64,000 bases of DNA from Lytechinus pictus (Eukaryota > Echinodermata > Echinoidea > Temnopleuroida > Toxopneustidae): positions 18,970,917 to 19,034,916 of the forward strand of contig NC_087261.1 of NCBI RefSeq assembly GCF_037042905.1, written 5' to 3'. The translations under genes were made by a program, and so were the position numbers. Every line of letters begins with the position of its first letter. The first letter of the stretch is position 1. Below, piece after piece: positions 35,267 to 47,042 of this stretch. The notes under the pieces are model-generated. The model did not search any database. It saw nothing but the letters and a program-made list of their open reading frames with translations, and had not been told where the DNA came from.

Positions 35267-35822
35267 TAACCCGGCCCAGGGAGCTCCGGCCCGCGAGCCC
35301 AGGCAGGAGTCGACCATGCAAAACGAGGAGACATGGGACTGGCCCTAGGCTTGGTCTTGATATAGGCCTAGTATTAATAATCTTATTCTTAATAAAATGT
35401 GGAAACAGAAATTATGGCGCACTAACAATTATATGGATGGTCTATCGTCACACACAAATCCCGACATCGAGGCACAGACTGGAACCTATAAAAAAAAATA
35501 TATAGCCTCGTTCTCGATCGGCCATTTTGTTTTTAATTTTGAAAGAAAGAGAGCCGAGAGGTATCATCACGACAGAACAAGTTTTCGTTTTTTTGACTGA
35601 GCCTGAGGTTCCACTCAGTCTGTGCCTCGATGTCAGGATTTGAGTGTCACGATAGACCTTCATCCATATAGGCTAATCGTGGTAAGTGCATAATTTCTGT
35701 TTCCACATTTTATTAAGATTACTATTGAGACCCCAATCTACCCCATTGTCTCCATGCATCGTTTTGCACGGTCGACTCCTGGCAAGCGGGCCGGAGCTCC
35801 CTGCGCCTGCCTGGCTGGGTTA
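35267..35822. repeat. Long imperfect palindrome
   Basis: The left arm 35267-35490 and right arm 35607-35822 are inverted copies around a 116-base centre. Matching blocks include AGGGAGCTCCGGCCCGC, AGGAGTCGACCNTGCAAAACGA, AATAAAATGTGGAAACAGAAAT and GACATCGAGGCACAGACTG. It has no coding frame of note. Confidence 0.85.
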
Positions 35823-36680
35823 CATGACATGAAACTCGCTCACGACGGTCGACGACGTCGCACACGGCGCGGCACGCACGTCAACAAATTTTAACAATAA
35901 AATATCTAATTTTCCTGTATTCTATGAATTATTCTTAGTTTCCTATCATTTCTACAATGTTCATACCATGTTTTTATGTATGCTAGCAGACTTAATCAAT
36001 TCTGAATTTGACAGGAATTGAACAGAGGTGAGCTAGCCACTTTATGTCGGTGTTCAGTCAACGAGCGCCGAGCTAAAGAGAGTGCAGTACATGAGTTAAC
36101 ATGTGAGCATCATTCAGTGGGCACATTGTTCACACGAACGAGAAAAACTGTGTGTGGTCGCGGTTGCTACGCTATGTGAATGGGTGTCACTCGTTTTGAT
36201 AAATAAACTCAGCAGTGGAAACAATATTCGGCTAAATCATTACGTTTATTTATTCGGAGGTTAAACAAAGACTCATATTACATTTAAAAAAGACTTTTTA
36301 ATTTAAAAAAACCTATTTATTTTGTAAATTATATATATTAATTATTTAAAGGATACATTAAAAAGACAATTTTCCTTTAATATACTTAAAAAAAACTTTT
36401 ATTGTAAAAGCCTAAAATATTCAATTCATTACCCGTCTTAACAACCAGCAGGTAACTCAGTCAATCTATATTCGTACCCCTGTACCGATGCAGACATTTA
36501 TGCATTCGAGGCCTTAGTATATACGAATGATGCGAGCGCGAGCTGAAAAAATGTGATATTTTAAACTAAAAGTTTGACATTCTAAGCAGTAAGCACTATT
36601 GGAAATCATGAACACGATTGGTATTTAACAACAACAAAAAAGTGGAAAGGCCTGGTAAAAATTTATTGCGAATTTGGGTT

Positions 36681-37293
36681 TTGTTCCAAAAGGAGCTAAA
36701 TCCAAAACAGCTTTGTTAATCCGAAAGGAGCCTAATCCACTAGGGCCTATACGGTTATTTACAATTTGTTATTTTTCCTATAATACATTCAATTTCTTAG
36801 GTGCATGTTGTCGATACAAGTCCACACCATCAGTGCAAATTTGATGAAAAAATAACAATTTTTATGAATATTTTTGGACTTGACTCCTTTTGGAATTAGA
36901 TATCGAAAAGTCACCTTCCTAGTAGAATTAGATGACAGAATAACATTTTGTTGTTGTTGTAATTTTCAGTGGATAAACATCAGAAAAAGATGTGGAATGT
37001 ACTTTGTTAGCCATATTTATGTGTTTCATGTTCAATTTCCAATATCAAACATGTTTAAATTGGCAAAAATTAACATTTTACAAAGTTTTTGTTCCAAATT
37101 AAGAAGCTATATCCGTGAAATATAAGATTTCAAAAATTCTTAAAAAATTGATAATTAACAATTTATTTTTTGAAATCATGATTTAATCAATCTAAGATGA
37201 TAGTAACAGCAGTGGCTAAGGGAAAGTGGTGAATTAAAAAAAACTTGATTTACAGAAAAACCTCAAAAGTGGATCTAGCTCCTTTTGGAACAA
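36681..37293. mobile_element. Foldback element (TTGTTCCAAAAGGAGCTAA)
   Basis: The left end TTGTTCCAAAAGGAGCTAAA and right end TAGCTCCTTTTGGAACAA are inverted. Internal partial copies (CCGAAAGGAGCCTAATCC, GACTCCTTTTGGAATTAG) suggest nested or tandem structure like that at 20402-21233. Confidence 0.7.
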
Positions 37294-37486
37294 TATGAAA
37301 TATGGGGACTTTTGACGGCGTTACAAATAAAAAATCAATTCTATTCAATTCAACAATAAAAACATAATACTTAATAAGGGAATGGGAAAAACAAACAAAC
37401 AAAAAAGTTCCAGACAAAGTATACACAACAAAGGAAAAATCTGATAATAAATAATAATTAAAAAAAAAATTATTTTAAAAGTGTAG

Positions 37487-37808
37487 CAATATATTGTGAA
37501 AACAGTTATATGCACGTCGTCATGAATATTCATTATAGGTCGGCCAATGATGTCACATCCGCTTTCCTTTTTCTTATGTATAGTTTGAAATCATAATGAT
37601 TTCATATTTTCATACAATCATTTATCACTAAGTCCCCAGTATGATAAAATAAGTTGCAGCGATGAACTGAATGTTTCATATACTAGTACAATCCTTTTTT
37701 ATTAAGTTTTTTAATTTTGGCATTTTGGAGGACTAATTTTGAATCAACACTAATTTCATGTAATAAAGTACAAAAAAAAACAAGTGGGGATATAAACGTC
37801 ATATAGTT
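37487..37808. mobile_element. TTAA MITE, family A, internal fragment
   Basis: GTCGTCATGAATATTCATTA, AATGATGTCACATCCGCTTT and CAAGTGGGGATATAAACGTC match the core of family A. Both termini are missing. Confidence 0.6.
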
Positions 37809-37941
37809 TGCTCATCAAATTTATTCGTAAATAATTGTTTAGAACAAATTACTGTTTACTGGTATATAATTTCGTTATTCATTGTCCCGATCAAATGTTT
37901 AGTGTTGGATTTGTCTTATTTTTTTTATCCGTTCTAATGTG

Positions 37942-38099
37942 TGTGTGTGTGTGTGGGGGGGGGGGCTTCAACCCCACACACTTTTTCCAAAACCGTGTAC
38001 AAAAATGCCGACCATATGATTGTGATTTTTTTGCATTGTCAGCCCCCCCCCCCCCACGCTTAATTTGAAAACCGTTCCGTGGCCCCGCCGCGGCCCCTG
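37942..38099. mobile_element. CAGGGGCCGCGG element, copy 2
   Basis: The right end GTTCCGTGGCCCCGCCGCGGCCCCTG matches the family (inverse of its start). The body shares CCAAAACCGTGTACAAAAA with copy 3 at 61771. The left terminus is replaced by a (GT)9 run and G run. Confidence 0.65.
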
Positions 38100-38297
38100 C
38101 ATTTCTACCGCCAATACACTTCTAAAACGAACTTATAGGGCCTATGAGAACAAGTCCTGCATGTGTCTTATCGGCAAACTGTATTAAAGAGGAGCCCGAG
38201 TTTTATAAATCTGACTTACAACTGAACAAAATGGACAGACATAAGCCGAATGATACACTAATAAAAATACATTTCTGGTGGGCCTATTGTAGGCCTA

Positions 38298-38532
38298 CAC
38301 AGTAAAAACGCTGTTTAAGATTTTATACAACGCTGTTTACTATATCCATGAACCTTACAGTAGTTGTTTAACAGTTTAAACAATCATGTTTAATTTATTG
38401 AAGATTAGATATTGAAAATTAAACTTTGTTGTTTAAGATTTAAACACTTGTTTAAACTGTTTAAACAATTACTGTAAGGTTCATATAGTAAACAGCGTTG
38501 TATAAAAAATTTAAACAGCGTTTTTTCTGTGT
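38298..38532. mobile_element. Foldback MITE with TA target duplication, copy 2
   Basis: Starts CACAGTAAAAACGCTGTTTA and ends AACAGCGTTTTTTCTGTG, bordered by TA on each side. The arms share GAACCTTACAGTA in inverted form. Same family as 25711-25918. Confidence 0.8.
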
Positions 38533-39249
38533 ATATAGTAAGTTGAATATTTCAAAGTGAGCAGCTGCACCCTGTATGAGTATTGTGTGTTAACTTTTGA
38601 TCTTCGGGCTAGCTAGTGCTCCAGCTATTACAATGAACTATTTTATTTTGTTTTGTGACCAGTTTCTTTAGGTAATCAAGACTTAAAATTATAAAGTTAT
38701 TAACAATTAGGCCTATGAGAACTTTTTTAATCTTAAAAGGATTTTCTCATGAAATTTTCGCTCTTTTCACAACAAACTTTTTGCTATAGCGGTGCCGCGG
38801 ATCCTATTTGCCCCCCCCCCACTCGGTCTGCTGCTGACTATGAATAGGCCTATTGTTAGTAGCTTTTGCAACATGCCTATATTGAAAAATTTCATTGTTT
38901 CATTGGATTATAAGCTCATTTATTTTTTTTTCTCATAAGTTTTGTTTTTTGTGGGCGGGTCATTTGGGCTGGCCTGGTGGGACTTAACAGTATCATCGAG
39001 TCGACACAGTCACGAGCGAGTGTCGAGTTTAGTAAGGGTGAGTTAGGCATGTGTAGGCACGTTTTGAATCGTCTATATCCGTAGGCCTTCCACGTATGCA
39101 AACACTCAGCGACATATACGACCCAAATTCGAACGCGATCTTGTGCCGAAACTTCGGGGGAGCTAGCTAGCTAGAACTGCCCGGATCGGAAGCCTTGGCT
39201 CATTCACCGTTTCTGCCGGTACTCGGTAACGTAACTCAGTCTCAGTTGT

Positions 39250-39370
39250 CGGGAGTACATCTCGATTTTAATTTTTATAAGTGATAAGACAAGTGCTGTG
39301 AACCGAGGACAGGTCCAGCTTAGTCCAGTTTTCGCCATTAAATTGCAAGTTGAGAAAACCGAAATAAACG
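39250..39370 (+). promoter_or_regulatory. Possible 5' non-coding exon and promoter (plus strand)
   Basis: A CpG-containing stretch with CGCCATTAAATTGCAAG ends at a good donor (AAACG then gtaagaaaag, GT at 39371). It could be a leader exon for a plus-strand gene. The next plus-strand coding exon, TM9SF4 at 49074, has an acceptor-like tract directly before its ATG. The link is speculative. Confidence 0.25.
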
Positions 39371-39631
39371 GTAAGAAAAGTAATTTTAAGTAATTTAAAC
39401 CATGATTTTTAAATATTCCATGAGGATTGAGACCATGTCACACATTATCGGCGCCGCGCCGCGGTCAGGCCGTGTGTACCGTACTCACTCGATCCGTCAC
39501 TGCACTGCGCTGGACTGCGGTAGAAATAAAGTTAGTGACGTGTTCGTGAAGCTGTGTCTTTTCAATAGTCTTGGTTGACAATCGACAGATATGTTTTACT
39601 CACGTTGGCAAAAGCCAATCATGTCAACGGT

Positions 39632-40172
39632 TACCGAGTCACAAAGGTGGGATGGAAATCATGTTTATCGTAAAAAAAAATTAAAGGAAAAAAAATATAA
39701 CGAGAAAGATGAATAACTTAATAAATAGGGGGCCTAGGCCTAATAGTAATAGATTTAGTACTGTCTTAACTTACTGATTACTCTAAAAAAGTTACACCCG
39801 TATTTCACTCCGTCTCCGTTTCCATCCTCCGGTTATCCTCAAAATTGGTGATTTTGGGCCAGTGTCTTATTCCTCACAGGTATTTATTCACGGCTGATTC
39901 CAAAACATCGCATGCGATCGCGATCGGTCGCAGGTCAAACCGACGGATCGCGATCGCGTGCGATGTTTTGAAATCGGCCGTGAATAATACGTGTGAGGAA
40001 AAAGATACTGGACCCAAATCACCAATTTTGAGGATAACCGGAGGATGGAAACGGAGTGAAATACGGGTGTAGAGTAAGGTATTAAGTTATTCATCTTTCT
40101 CGTTATATTTTTTTCTTTAATTTTTTTTTTTTACGATACACATGATTTCCATCCCACCTTTGTGACTCGGTA
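39632..40172. repeat. Very long near-perfect palindrome, TA-bordered
   Basis: The ends read TACCGAGTCACAAAGGTGGG and CCCACCTTTGTGACTCGGTA. Both arms continue with matching GATTTCCATCC, ATAACGAGAAAGATGAATAA, CACCCGTATTTCACTCCGT and CATCCTCCGGTTATCC blocks down to a centre near 39930-39945 rich in GCGATCGCGATCG. The left arm has about 55 extra bases. TA next to CCGAG at each side could be a target duplication. Confidence 0.9.
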
Positions 40173-42017
40173 TATCCGAACTGTTTCACCGTCTCGAAGT
40201 TTGGGTAGGTGGAGTGTAGTGTACCGGTAGTGAAGTGGAGTGGAGCCTGCACGAACTTCGCTCGAGTTAGTCAACGGTTGGAGCCTAAAAAGCCAAAGCC
40301 AAAGGGAGAGATAAAAAATTGAGTTTCTTTCATCAAAGTCAAACATGTCATTCAAATTCGACTATTGTCTATTGACATGGACATGACACTGTCACTGTGA
40401 ACAGTGAAGTACTACTCAGTTATTAGTACTACTACTAACGTTATTAGTCAGACAGCTGGCAGCCTAGCCGCCGTCTGTTTTGAGTTTAAAAAAAAAACAA
40501 TTTAAGATTTTTTTTTATTTCTCCTTGTACACAGAGGGCTCGCGATCGTGCAGCCGCCATTAACAATGCAAGATCCCCCCCGACGGCCAACGGGGCTCAT
40601 CGATTTTTGTTTTTATTTCATATTTTTTATCATAAAAATGTAATAGAGTCCAGTGCAGTCTAGGCCTAGAGTCAATAGAACTGGACCAAAATACAGATTA
40701 TTATTCCATTTCGGCCTGAAATGCACCAAAATGGGAAAAAAAAAACTTAAAAGGAAAAAAAAAACAGTGACTTACTTTGGCTGTTGTGCAACTCCCACCT
40801 CCCTGGTTTATCCGAACTTAATATATAAACATATGGCCATTGAGTCCCTGTACAGATCGAGTTAGAACTTTGGACTTTTGGTCTCTGTAATTGGTGAGTG
40901 GAGCTAACGTAGTTCAGCGGAACAACCAACATAACAGAGACCGAAGCTTTTGGTCTATGACTGACCTAGACCAAAACAAAGCTGATTCTATTTTTGAGAC
41001 TTAAGACAGAAAAATAAACAATAAAAAAAAATTTGTTTCAGGAATGAAACACAAAACAGGAAAAAGGTCAAACTTTTTTGTTTGTTTTTAAAAACCAGTT
41101 TAGTTTTTGCTTTGACAATAAACAAAATTGAATTGAAATTCTTGTTTCCTTTTTCTTTTTTTTTTTTTTTTTTGCTTTGAGGAAACGAAACACGTTTTGT
41201 TTCATTTTTGCGTTTCGAAATCAGAAAAAGGAATTATCTGATCATACCGCCATCATGGTATGATTAGATAATTCATGTTGTTTTGATAAAATGGGATGTG
41301 TGCTTGCTGACTTTTGTGCAAGCTTGCATAGCTCACGATCATGGTCGATGAGAAAGGCTGCATTTTGAGTTTGCTATGCCTAAATTTCAATATTTCCCTA
41401 TTTTGGATCAGATTTTCGATAGATCTACATGTATATGTAGTCCTATGTATTGGAGGTTTAGACCTCTAACATTGTGGTAGCTGCTTGTCTCTTTTTAATA
41501 AGAGTTAGAGACCCGGTTCAGACCGGACCCAAAAGTGAAATTGACAAATCGTATCCCATTAACCCTATCGTGACCGGCCGCTCTGTGGAAGCCTCACCCT
41601 GGCTTACCGGGCTATTTTCTGTGTCACACATGCAAAACGACACTCTGATTTCCATGGTGGATAGGATAGTCAGAACGGCAATTTTGGCAAATGAAGTCTG
41701 CACAATAAACATTTAGTATATCATGAACTTCTGTTTCTTACCTTGAGCAAAGTGTATTTCCTAATATTTAGGTCAGGGGAAGGAAAATAAAACATCGTTT
41801 GTACTCGCCAGGCGAGATTTCGATGCGCCTATGGGGTTTGTGTACATTACGAAAAAACGTGCGAGGAGCCCGATGCGATCGCTCACTCAGAAAAGATGAT
41901 GCAAGAGAACGGAGTTCGCACTCGAATAAGTCCAATGACGTCACTCTTAGTTCGGGCTATGCGTTGGCATGACGAATTTTCTGGAAGTAACTTTACCAGA
42001 CTTTCTTTTTATGCTAT

Positions 42018-42258
42018 CAGTGGCGTACGCAGGGGGTGGTTACAGGTGTTCACCCCCCCTATTTTTTTTATATCCAAACCCCCACCCCGAGAATTCACCC
42101 CCCCCCCCCCATTTTTTTTTTTTTTTTTTTTTTTTTTTGGGGGGGGGGGGGGGTACGAAACGACCTACTATTCATGGTGAAGACCTTTTTTTTTGGGGGG
42201 GGGGGGTGTCAAAATTTCTCTCAGCTGGAACCCCATCCCCTTCCAAAATATGCCACTG
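42018..42258. mobile_element. hAT-like poly-C/poly-G element inside the piggyBac
   Basis: Begins CAGTGGCGTACGCAGG and ends ATGCCACTG. The middle has alternating C, T and G runs (C12, T22, G14). No clear 8-bp duplication, so one border may be lost. Confidence 0.6.
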
Positions 42259-42885
42259 TTGTCGTATTTTATTTTACTTGTTGAAAATGATTATGGTTTG
42301 TTCAAATTCATTTAGTGAATTTTTGTTTGTTTATTCATTCTGTTATGGAAATCGTTCATTTTATTTGTATGTTTTGTACAGTTGTTTCTTGGATGACCTG
42401 TTCTACTTTTTAGGGGATCTGATTTTTTTCATTTCAATCAATCCAAGTGTTTTAGGGCTTATATTTTGTTTGGCATTGTCAATTGGGAGTGCAAGCAGTG
42501 GTGAATGAAGGGGTCAGCAATGTTGTTATCTTTCTTTTGGTGGGAGTAGAATGATGTAATAAAAAGTGAACTTCGATGCTATTTATTGTTTGACTCTGAT
42601 ATCTAAAATTTTCATTTCGAATAATAAAATGATTTATCAATTATATTTTGTGTACTATATGAGTGCATCAATGCCATATTGTTTATTGCTCATGTATAAA
42701 CTGTAAAAATGGAATGAATTCTTATTCTGTATAATTATATCCATTGAGTTGTCAATGTGTTTATTGAAGAAAGAGAAGTTTTGTTACAGCTGAGGTGTAA
42801 AATCAATGAAATAAATAAGACCAAATACATTTGAATACCTGAGGTGTAACTCTTTATTTGTGTCTACCCTAGTGTACCTCTAAAT

Positions 42886-43070
42886 TATTAGTGGATCCAG
42901 TCCCCCCCCCCCCCACACACACTCTATTTTGTTCCATCAGTCTTCATCTTATTTTTTTATTGGTGGGGGCAGGGATACCTAAGTTTTTACCTCCCTTTTT
43001 AGGGCTCCGGAGGGCTGTGGTTGATTTTTGTCACACGCCCCCCCCCCCACAAAATCCTGGAACCACCGTG
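42886..43070. mobile_element. GGATCCAG-ended poly-C element
   Basis: GTGGATCCAGTCCCC at the left and ATCCTGGAACCACCG at the right are imperfect inverted ends, with C runs inside each. The CT-rich DNA that follows to about 43640 encodes only low-complexity chance frames. Confidence 0.45.
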
Positions 43071-43863
43071 ATCAAAATATTCATCCATGTTCAATATATT
43101 CATCACTCTGTCATCTCAATTCCCACCATCTTTATCTTCCTCCATCTAATTACTATTATGCTTTGCCTGCTTTCCCCCTCTCTTCACTACCTTCTCCACC
43201 CAAACTCATCACTTCTTTTTTTTATTTAGTTTTTCTTATCCTGACTTGCTCACTGTTCCCTTCTCTCTATCAAAAAATGTCCTACACATGTACCTCTCAT
43301 ACATTCACCCCCCCCCAAAAAAAAAAAATCTTTTTCCTGTCGTTATATATTTCTCCTGCACATCTAACACATTCACAAATCAATCTCTATCTTTCTAGAT
43401 TTTTTTTAATTATATTTTTGTTATCTCTCACACTCTTTCCTAAATTGGTTTATGCCTCAACAATCAACAGCAGAATCTTGTATGCAAAAGAATTTCTACA
43501 CTCGAGCAGCTTCCTAGTTACCTTCATTTTATTTTATTTTTTTACACAAATAAATGAAGTTTTCTTTTTGGATTCAGGTCAGCCTTTTACAAGTAACAAG
43601 ATTCTGCTGCACTACCTTTCATTTCACTAAACAAAAGTATAAATATCACTTCCACAAAATCATATCAGTTTCAGCAGTTCAGGAGTTTATTAGTAATGTA
43701 CATCAACTAAACTTACTCAACGTAAGCATGAGGTATATCTTGCATGGTGTTATCTGTACGACATGTACAGATTGATTACCGGAAAGCATTTTTTTTCAAA
43801 ACTGAAAAATAGTCTTATCGTGGTTTTGATCAAGTAAAAAGAAAAATACATGTTCAAAAAAAG

Positions 43864-44400
43864 TATGCAGTGGCTTTCTGCATGTCAAATAAATATAAAC
43901 TGTTCAAAAAAAGATACAAGTATGCAGTGGCTTTCTGCTATCAAATAAATATAAGTATGCAGTGGCTTTCTGCATGTCAAATAAATATAAACTGTTAAAA
44001 AAAAGATACAAGTATGCAGTGGCTTTCTGCTATCAAATAAATATAAGTATGCAGTGGCTTTCTGCATGTCAAATAAATATAAACTGTTCAAAAAAAGATA
44101 CAAGTATGCAGTGGCTTTCTGCTATCAAATAAATATAAGTATGCAGTGGCTTTCTGCATGTCAAATAAATATAAACTGTTCAAAAAAAAGATACAAGTAT
44201 GCAGTGGCTTTCTGCTATCAAATAAATATAAGTATGCAGTGGCTTTCTGCATGTCAAATAAATATAAACTGTTCAAAAAAAAGATACAAGTATGCAGTGG
44301 CTTTCTGCTATCAAATAAATATAAGTATGCAGTGGCTTTCTGCATGTCAAATAAATATAAACTGTTAAAAAAAAAGATACAAGTATACAGTGGCTTTCAT
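43864..44400. repeat. 92-bp tandem array, about six copies
   Basis: Each unit has two half-units that start GTATGCAGTGGCTTTCTGC. One continues ATGTCAAATAAATATAAACTG and an A run, the other TATCAAATAAATATAA. Copies are almost identical, so the array is young or homogenised. Long frames across it on both strands are repeat artefacts. It lies just beyond the 3' end of the transposase gene. Confidence 0.95.
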
Positions 44401-44559
44401 GCCATCATAAATTCATAAGTATTTGGATCAATATGGGCAATAATTATACTTGGCTTATAAGATATCATTGCAATATCAACATGGCACATTTGAAAGAATT
44501 ACATGTTTGAGGTAATATATGTGAAAGAAATATTAGTCAGGCATGATGATCAGAGGTAT

Positions 44560-44927
44560 TCAATGAAGCTTGTAGTCTACAAGGGTATGGAACCTTTCAA
44601 AACACTCGGTTGGACACATGGCTTTATCACAGCTCTTACAAACAAACTGTGTTTGCTTCCTCCCTCCACGAATGTATCTGTTACTACACACAACACAGTC
44701 CGGACGAGACTCAACCCTCTTCAAGAAATGTGCCCCAGGAGTTAGCCTAGCAATAGCCGGTCCCTCTCTCGATCCTCTCCGTCCATGCTGGGCTCGAGGC
44801 CAGCCTTCGAGAAGGCCTTCGATGACCTTCACACGAAATTGTAGTAAGTCCAGCTTTGGGTGGTCATATGATTTGTAGATGACGTGTGCGTTCACAAGTG
44901 TGGTCTCCAAAAGATGGAAAAAATCGT
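44560..44927 (-). pseudogene. Transposase C-terminal part, out of frame
   Basis: After the frameshift the frame continues FFHLLETTLVNAHVIY through the cysteine-rich C-terminus (eight conserved Cys/His positions) to a TGA at 44560-44562. This part is read only if the missing base is restored or the ribosome shifts. No classical slippery heptamer is at the junction. Confidence 0.85.
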
Positions 44928-47042
44928 TTTCCACCACTTCAAGCTCCTGTGCTGGTGCACGTAGTATTGGATAAGTTGATCCGCTTTGTCAACACCACCC
45001 ATGTGCTTATTGTAAGTCGAGATGGCTGTGGGGCGGGAGATCTCACGATGACCGTCTACACCTTGACGCGACCTGATCCTTTTGACATCCTCCCCAGGAC
45101 CGTCAAGAGTTGTCAAGAGGGTTACCGGTTTTTTGTCCATCCAAACAACACACATCTGACCTTTCTTCTTATAGTATTTTGGACGGTCTCCCTTCTTCAT
45201 TTTATGTACTTTGGGATTTGCACCCGTGGGAAGTCCCTTTGCCAACGGCCTTGCAGTGCCACAACATCCAAATCCAATCTCATTCAGCTTCTGAAATAGT
45301 GCAGGGGAAGTGTAAAAATTGTCACAAAAGAGCCAGTATCCCTTCCCCTCCAATCCCTCAACAAGGGAGAGAACAACTTTTCCACTAGCATATATCGACG
45401 ATTCTGGAGGGTGGCTGTTCGGTCCATCATGGTCTCCAGCAATCGCTGCTTGAAGTGCTTCCTCACGTCCAGTATAAACTTTCCAGTTCCATGTATATCC
45501 CGAGTCACTTTCACACAGTGCCCATGCCTTTATTCCCCATTTGATTGGTTTCTTTGGCATGTACTGCACTATGCCAAGACGTCCTTTGAACTTGATCATG
45601 CTTTCATCAGGTGAGATCATCTTCTTAGGAAGGTAGAGGGAGCGGAACTTGGGGATGAGAAGAGAGAGGAAAGATTCCAGTTTATGTAGACGGTTGTTGT
45701 TTGGGTTGGGTGCAGTGTTATCAGACAGATGTAAAAAGCGACGGAGTAGAGAATATCGATTCCTGGGCATGATGGCAGAGAAGAACGGATGATAGAAGAT
45801 TTCCATTGTTGACCAATGCAGATGGTAGCGTGGGCACCGGACAACTCCCATCAATAGAACAAGTCCAAGGAAGGCTTTCATTTCTGGAACGGTCGTTGGA
45901 TGATCACGCCAGGCACTTGCACGATCGGCATCCCAGCCTTCCATCACTTGGTCTGCATATCTGTTGGTTTCATTTGTCAGCAGCTCCCACACCTCTTGAG
46001 TAAAGAAGAGGAAGAATACTTCCAGAGGCGAAAGCTGAGAAAAATCTTCTGTCGGTCCCTGTGTTCCTATAGAAAAAATAAAATAAAATATCTCCTAAAA
46101 ATATGCAGAGATTTTGAAAAAATACGGCAAAGTTGGCTCAAAACAAAAAAAGTAAAAAAATAAAAAGCCTACCCCCACAATGCATGCTAAATATTGCAGC
46201 AGTGATCACATTCTTGACACAAATTGTATCCCCTTTTGATTTTGAGATCCTCTACCAGAGCATAGGCAGCACCAACACCGCTGCGGCAGCATAGCCAAGT
46301 CAAAATCACTGCTGCAACAGCGAGCACAAGTTTTGAACGCCGGGTTTTGGTAGAACTACATGTAGACTTTTTTTTGAAAATGTGTGGTGCAAAAGTGATG
46401 GCACCAATTGCAATTACAGAAATGCTTTTCTTGTCTTGAGCAAAAAAAAAAAATGCACATTGCACTAAAATTAGAAAACAACATAAAATTGTGCATGTGG
46501 GGCAATAGTCAAACTTTAGGTTGAACTAAATTTGACTTGATCAATTTGATCATCAATAAAATCAGTTTCAAATTGTAACCATTTTAGCCCCATTTTATCC
46601 ATGCATGTATTATTTACAGATAGTATAATGGAATTTATTCAATACCTGTAAATGCTGGGATATTCCGATCGAAGTTATCCGTCTCTTCCCAACCGCCTCG
46701 AAAATCTGGGTTTGGGCGACGTTGACGCCGTGCATTGCCTCGGCCTGCGCCCCGGCCTCTGCCCCTTGCCTGTCCGCGAGCTCTCCGTTCGGCAGCTGGT
46801 TGTCTTGCCCGGCGAGGTGGAGTGTTGACTCCGTCCGGTGGACCATCTTTTCCACGCTCGGCTCCGTCCATTTGTTGCCTATGCCTTGCATACACATGGC
46901 CTATGCGAATCTCCTCGTCCGACGAAATCTCCATTCCTTCCACCTCGGAATCATCGTCTAACTGGTCTTCATGGCTGTCCCAAGCTTCCGAACTCGATTC
47001 AGACAATCTATCCGCGAAATTCTCTCCGTCTTGGTCCTCCAT
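44560..47042 (-). CDS. piggyBac transposase, one intron, one frameshift
   Basis: Exon 1 (46646-47042) and exon 2 (46066-44560) code for about 630 residues. The N-terminus is acidic, followed by an RG-rich basic stretch, then NFDRNIPAFTG at the exon junction and the DDE/D core. Catalytic Asp codons are at 45606-45608 (SPDESMIKFKGR), 45321-45323 (LFCDNFYTS) and 44988-44990 (GGVDKADQ, with the further Asp at 44979-44981). The C-terminus has a cysteine zinc-binding domain (CVVC, CKSC, then CPTECFERFH). After KWWK near 44926 the frame shifts by one base in an A run, so the protein as read stops at 44892. A missing A in the genome or a sequencing error would each explain it. All other motifs are intact. 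The enzyme would cut and paste at TTAA. Confidence 0.92.
44928..46066 (-). CDS. Transposase exon 2, catalytic part
   Basis: Begins after the acceptor tttctatag with TQGPTEDFSQLSPLEVFFLF, then the all-alpha N-terminal subdomain and the RNase-H-like DDE fold with all Asp residues. A GTG-initiated frame at 45992 is not a start; the frame is open back to the splice site. Confidence 0.9.
46067..46645 (-). other. Transposase intron
   Basis: 579 bases with donor ACAG-gtattg and acceptor tttctatag. Phase 1; splicing restores the glycine of PAFTG. It is AT-rich, and the 92-codon minus-strand frame inside it looks like chance. Confidence 0.8.
46646..47042 (-). CDS. Transposase exon 1 (acidic and RG-rich N-terminus)
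   Basis: ATG at 47042 (G at -3, G at +4) opens MEDQDGENFADRLSESSS. The first 60 residues are Asp/Glu/Ser-rich, then Arg-rich (RGQARGRGRGAGRGNARRQRR-type) at about residues 80-110, and finally GGWEETDNFDRNIPAFT. The upstream in-frame TTG at 47063 is an unlikely start. Confidence 0.85.

Larger units (their letters stand above)
33405..41558. other. RPS20 5' intron and upstream DNA
   Basis: The exon holding the RPS20 ATG must lie upstream of 33404 on the minus strand, with the ATG immediately before a donor. Several CATs preceded by AC exist (for example near 35964) but none is convincing. The interval contains the palindromes and MITEs listed separately. CpG-rich, promoter-like stretches lie near 35820-35885 and 39120-39560. 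Poly-C/poly-G runs with A runs occur near 33588-33617, 33780, 34020-34095 and 35089. Confidence 0.45.

Noticed and set aside
41969..42508. 179-codon plus-strand frame
   Set aside because: Runs through the poly-C/T/G element; the Phe, Gly and Pro tracts are homopolymer translations.
43028..43630. 200-codon plus-strand open frame
   Set aside because: CT-rich, low-complexity Pro/Ser/Leu/Phe sequence with C and A runs and no domain; lies inside the mobile element region.
43885..44418. Repetitive frames on both strands, 70-105 codons
   Set aside because: Both strands are open because the 92-bp repeat unit lacks stops in some frames; no codon bias or homology.
44920..44935. Programmed -1 frameshift in the transposase
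   Set aside because: No X-XXY-YYZ slippery heptamer in the zero frame at the junction; a one-base deletion or read error is simpler.
46187..46465. 92-codon minus-strand frame with cysteines
   Set aside because: Falls wholly inside the transposase intron, contains an A-run translation, and has no family resemblance.
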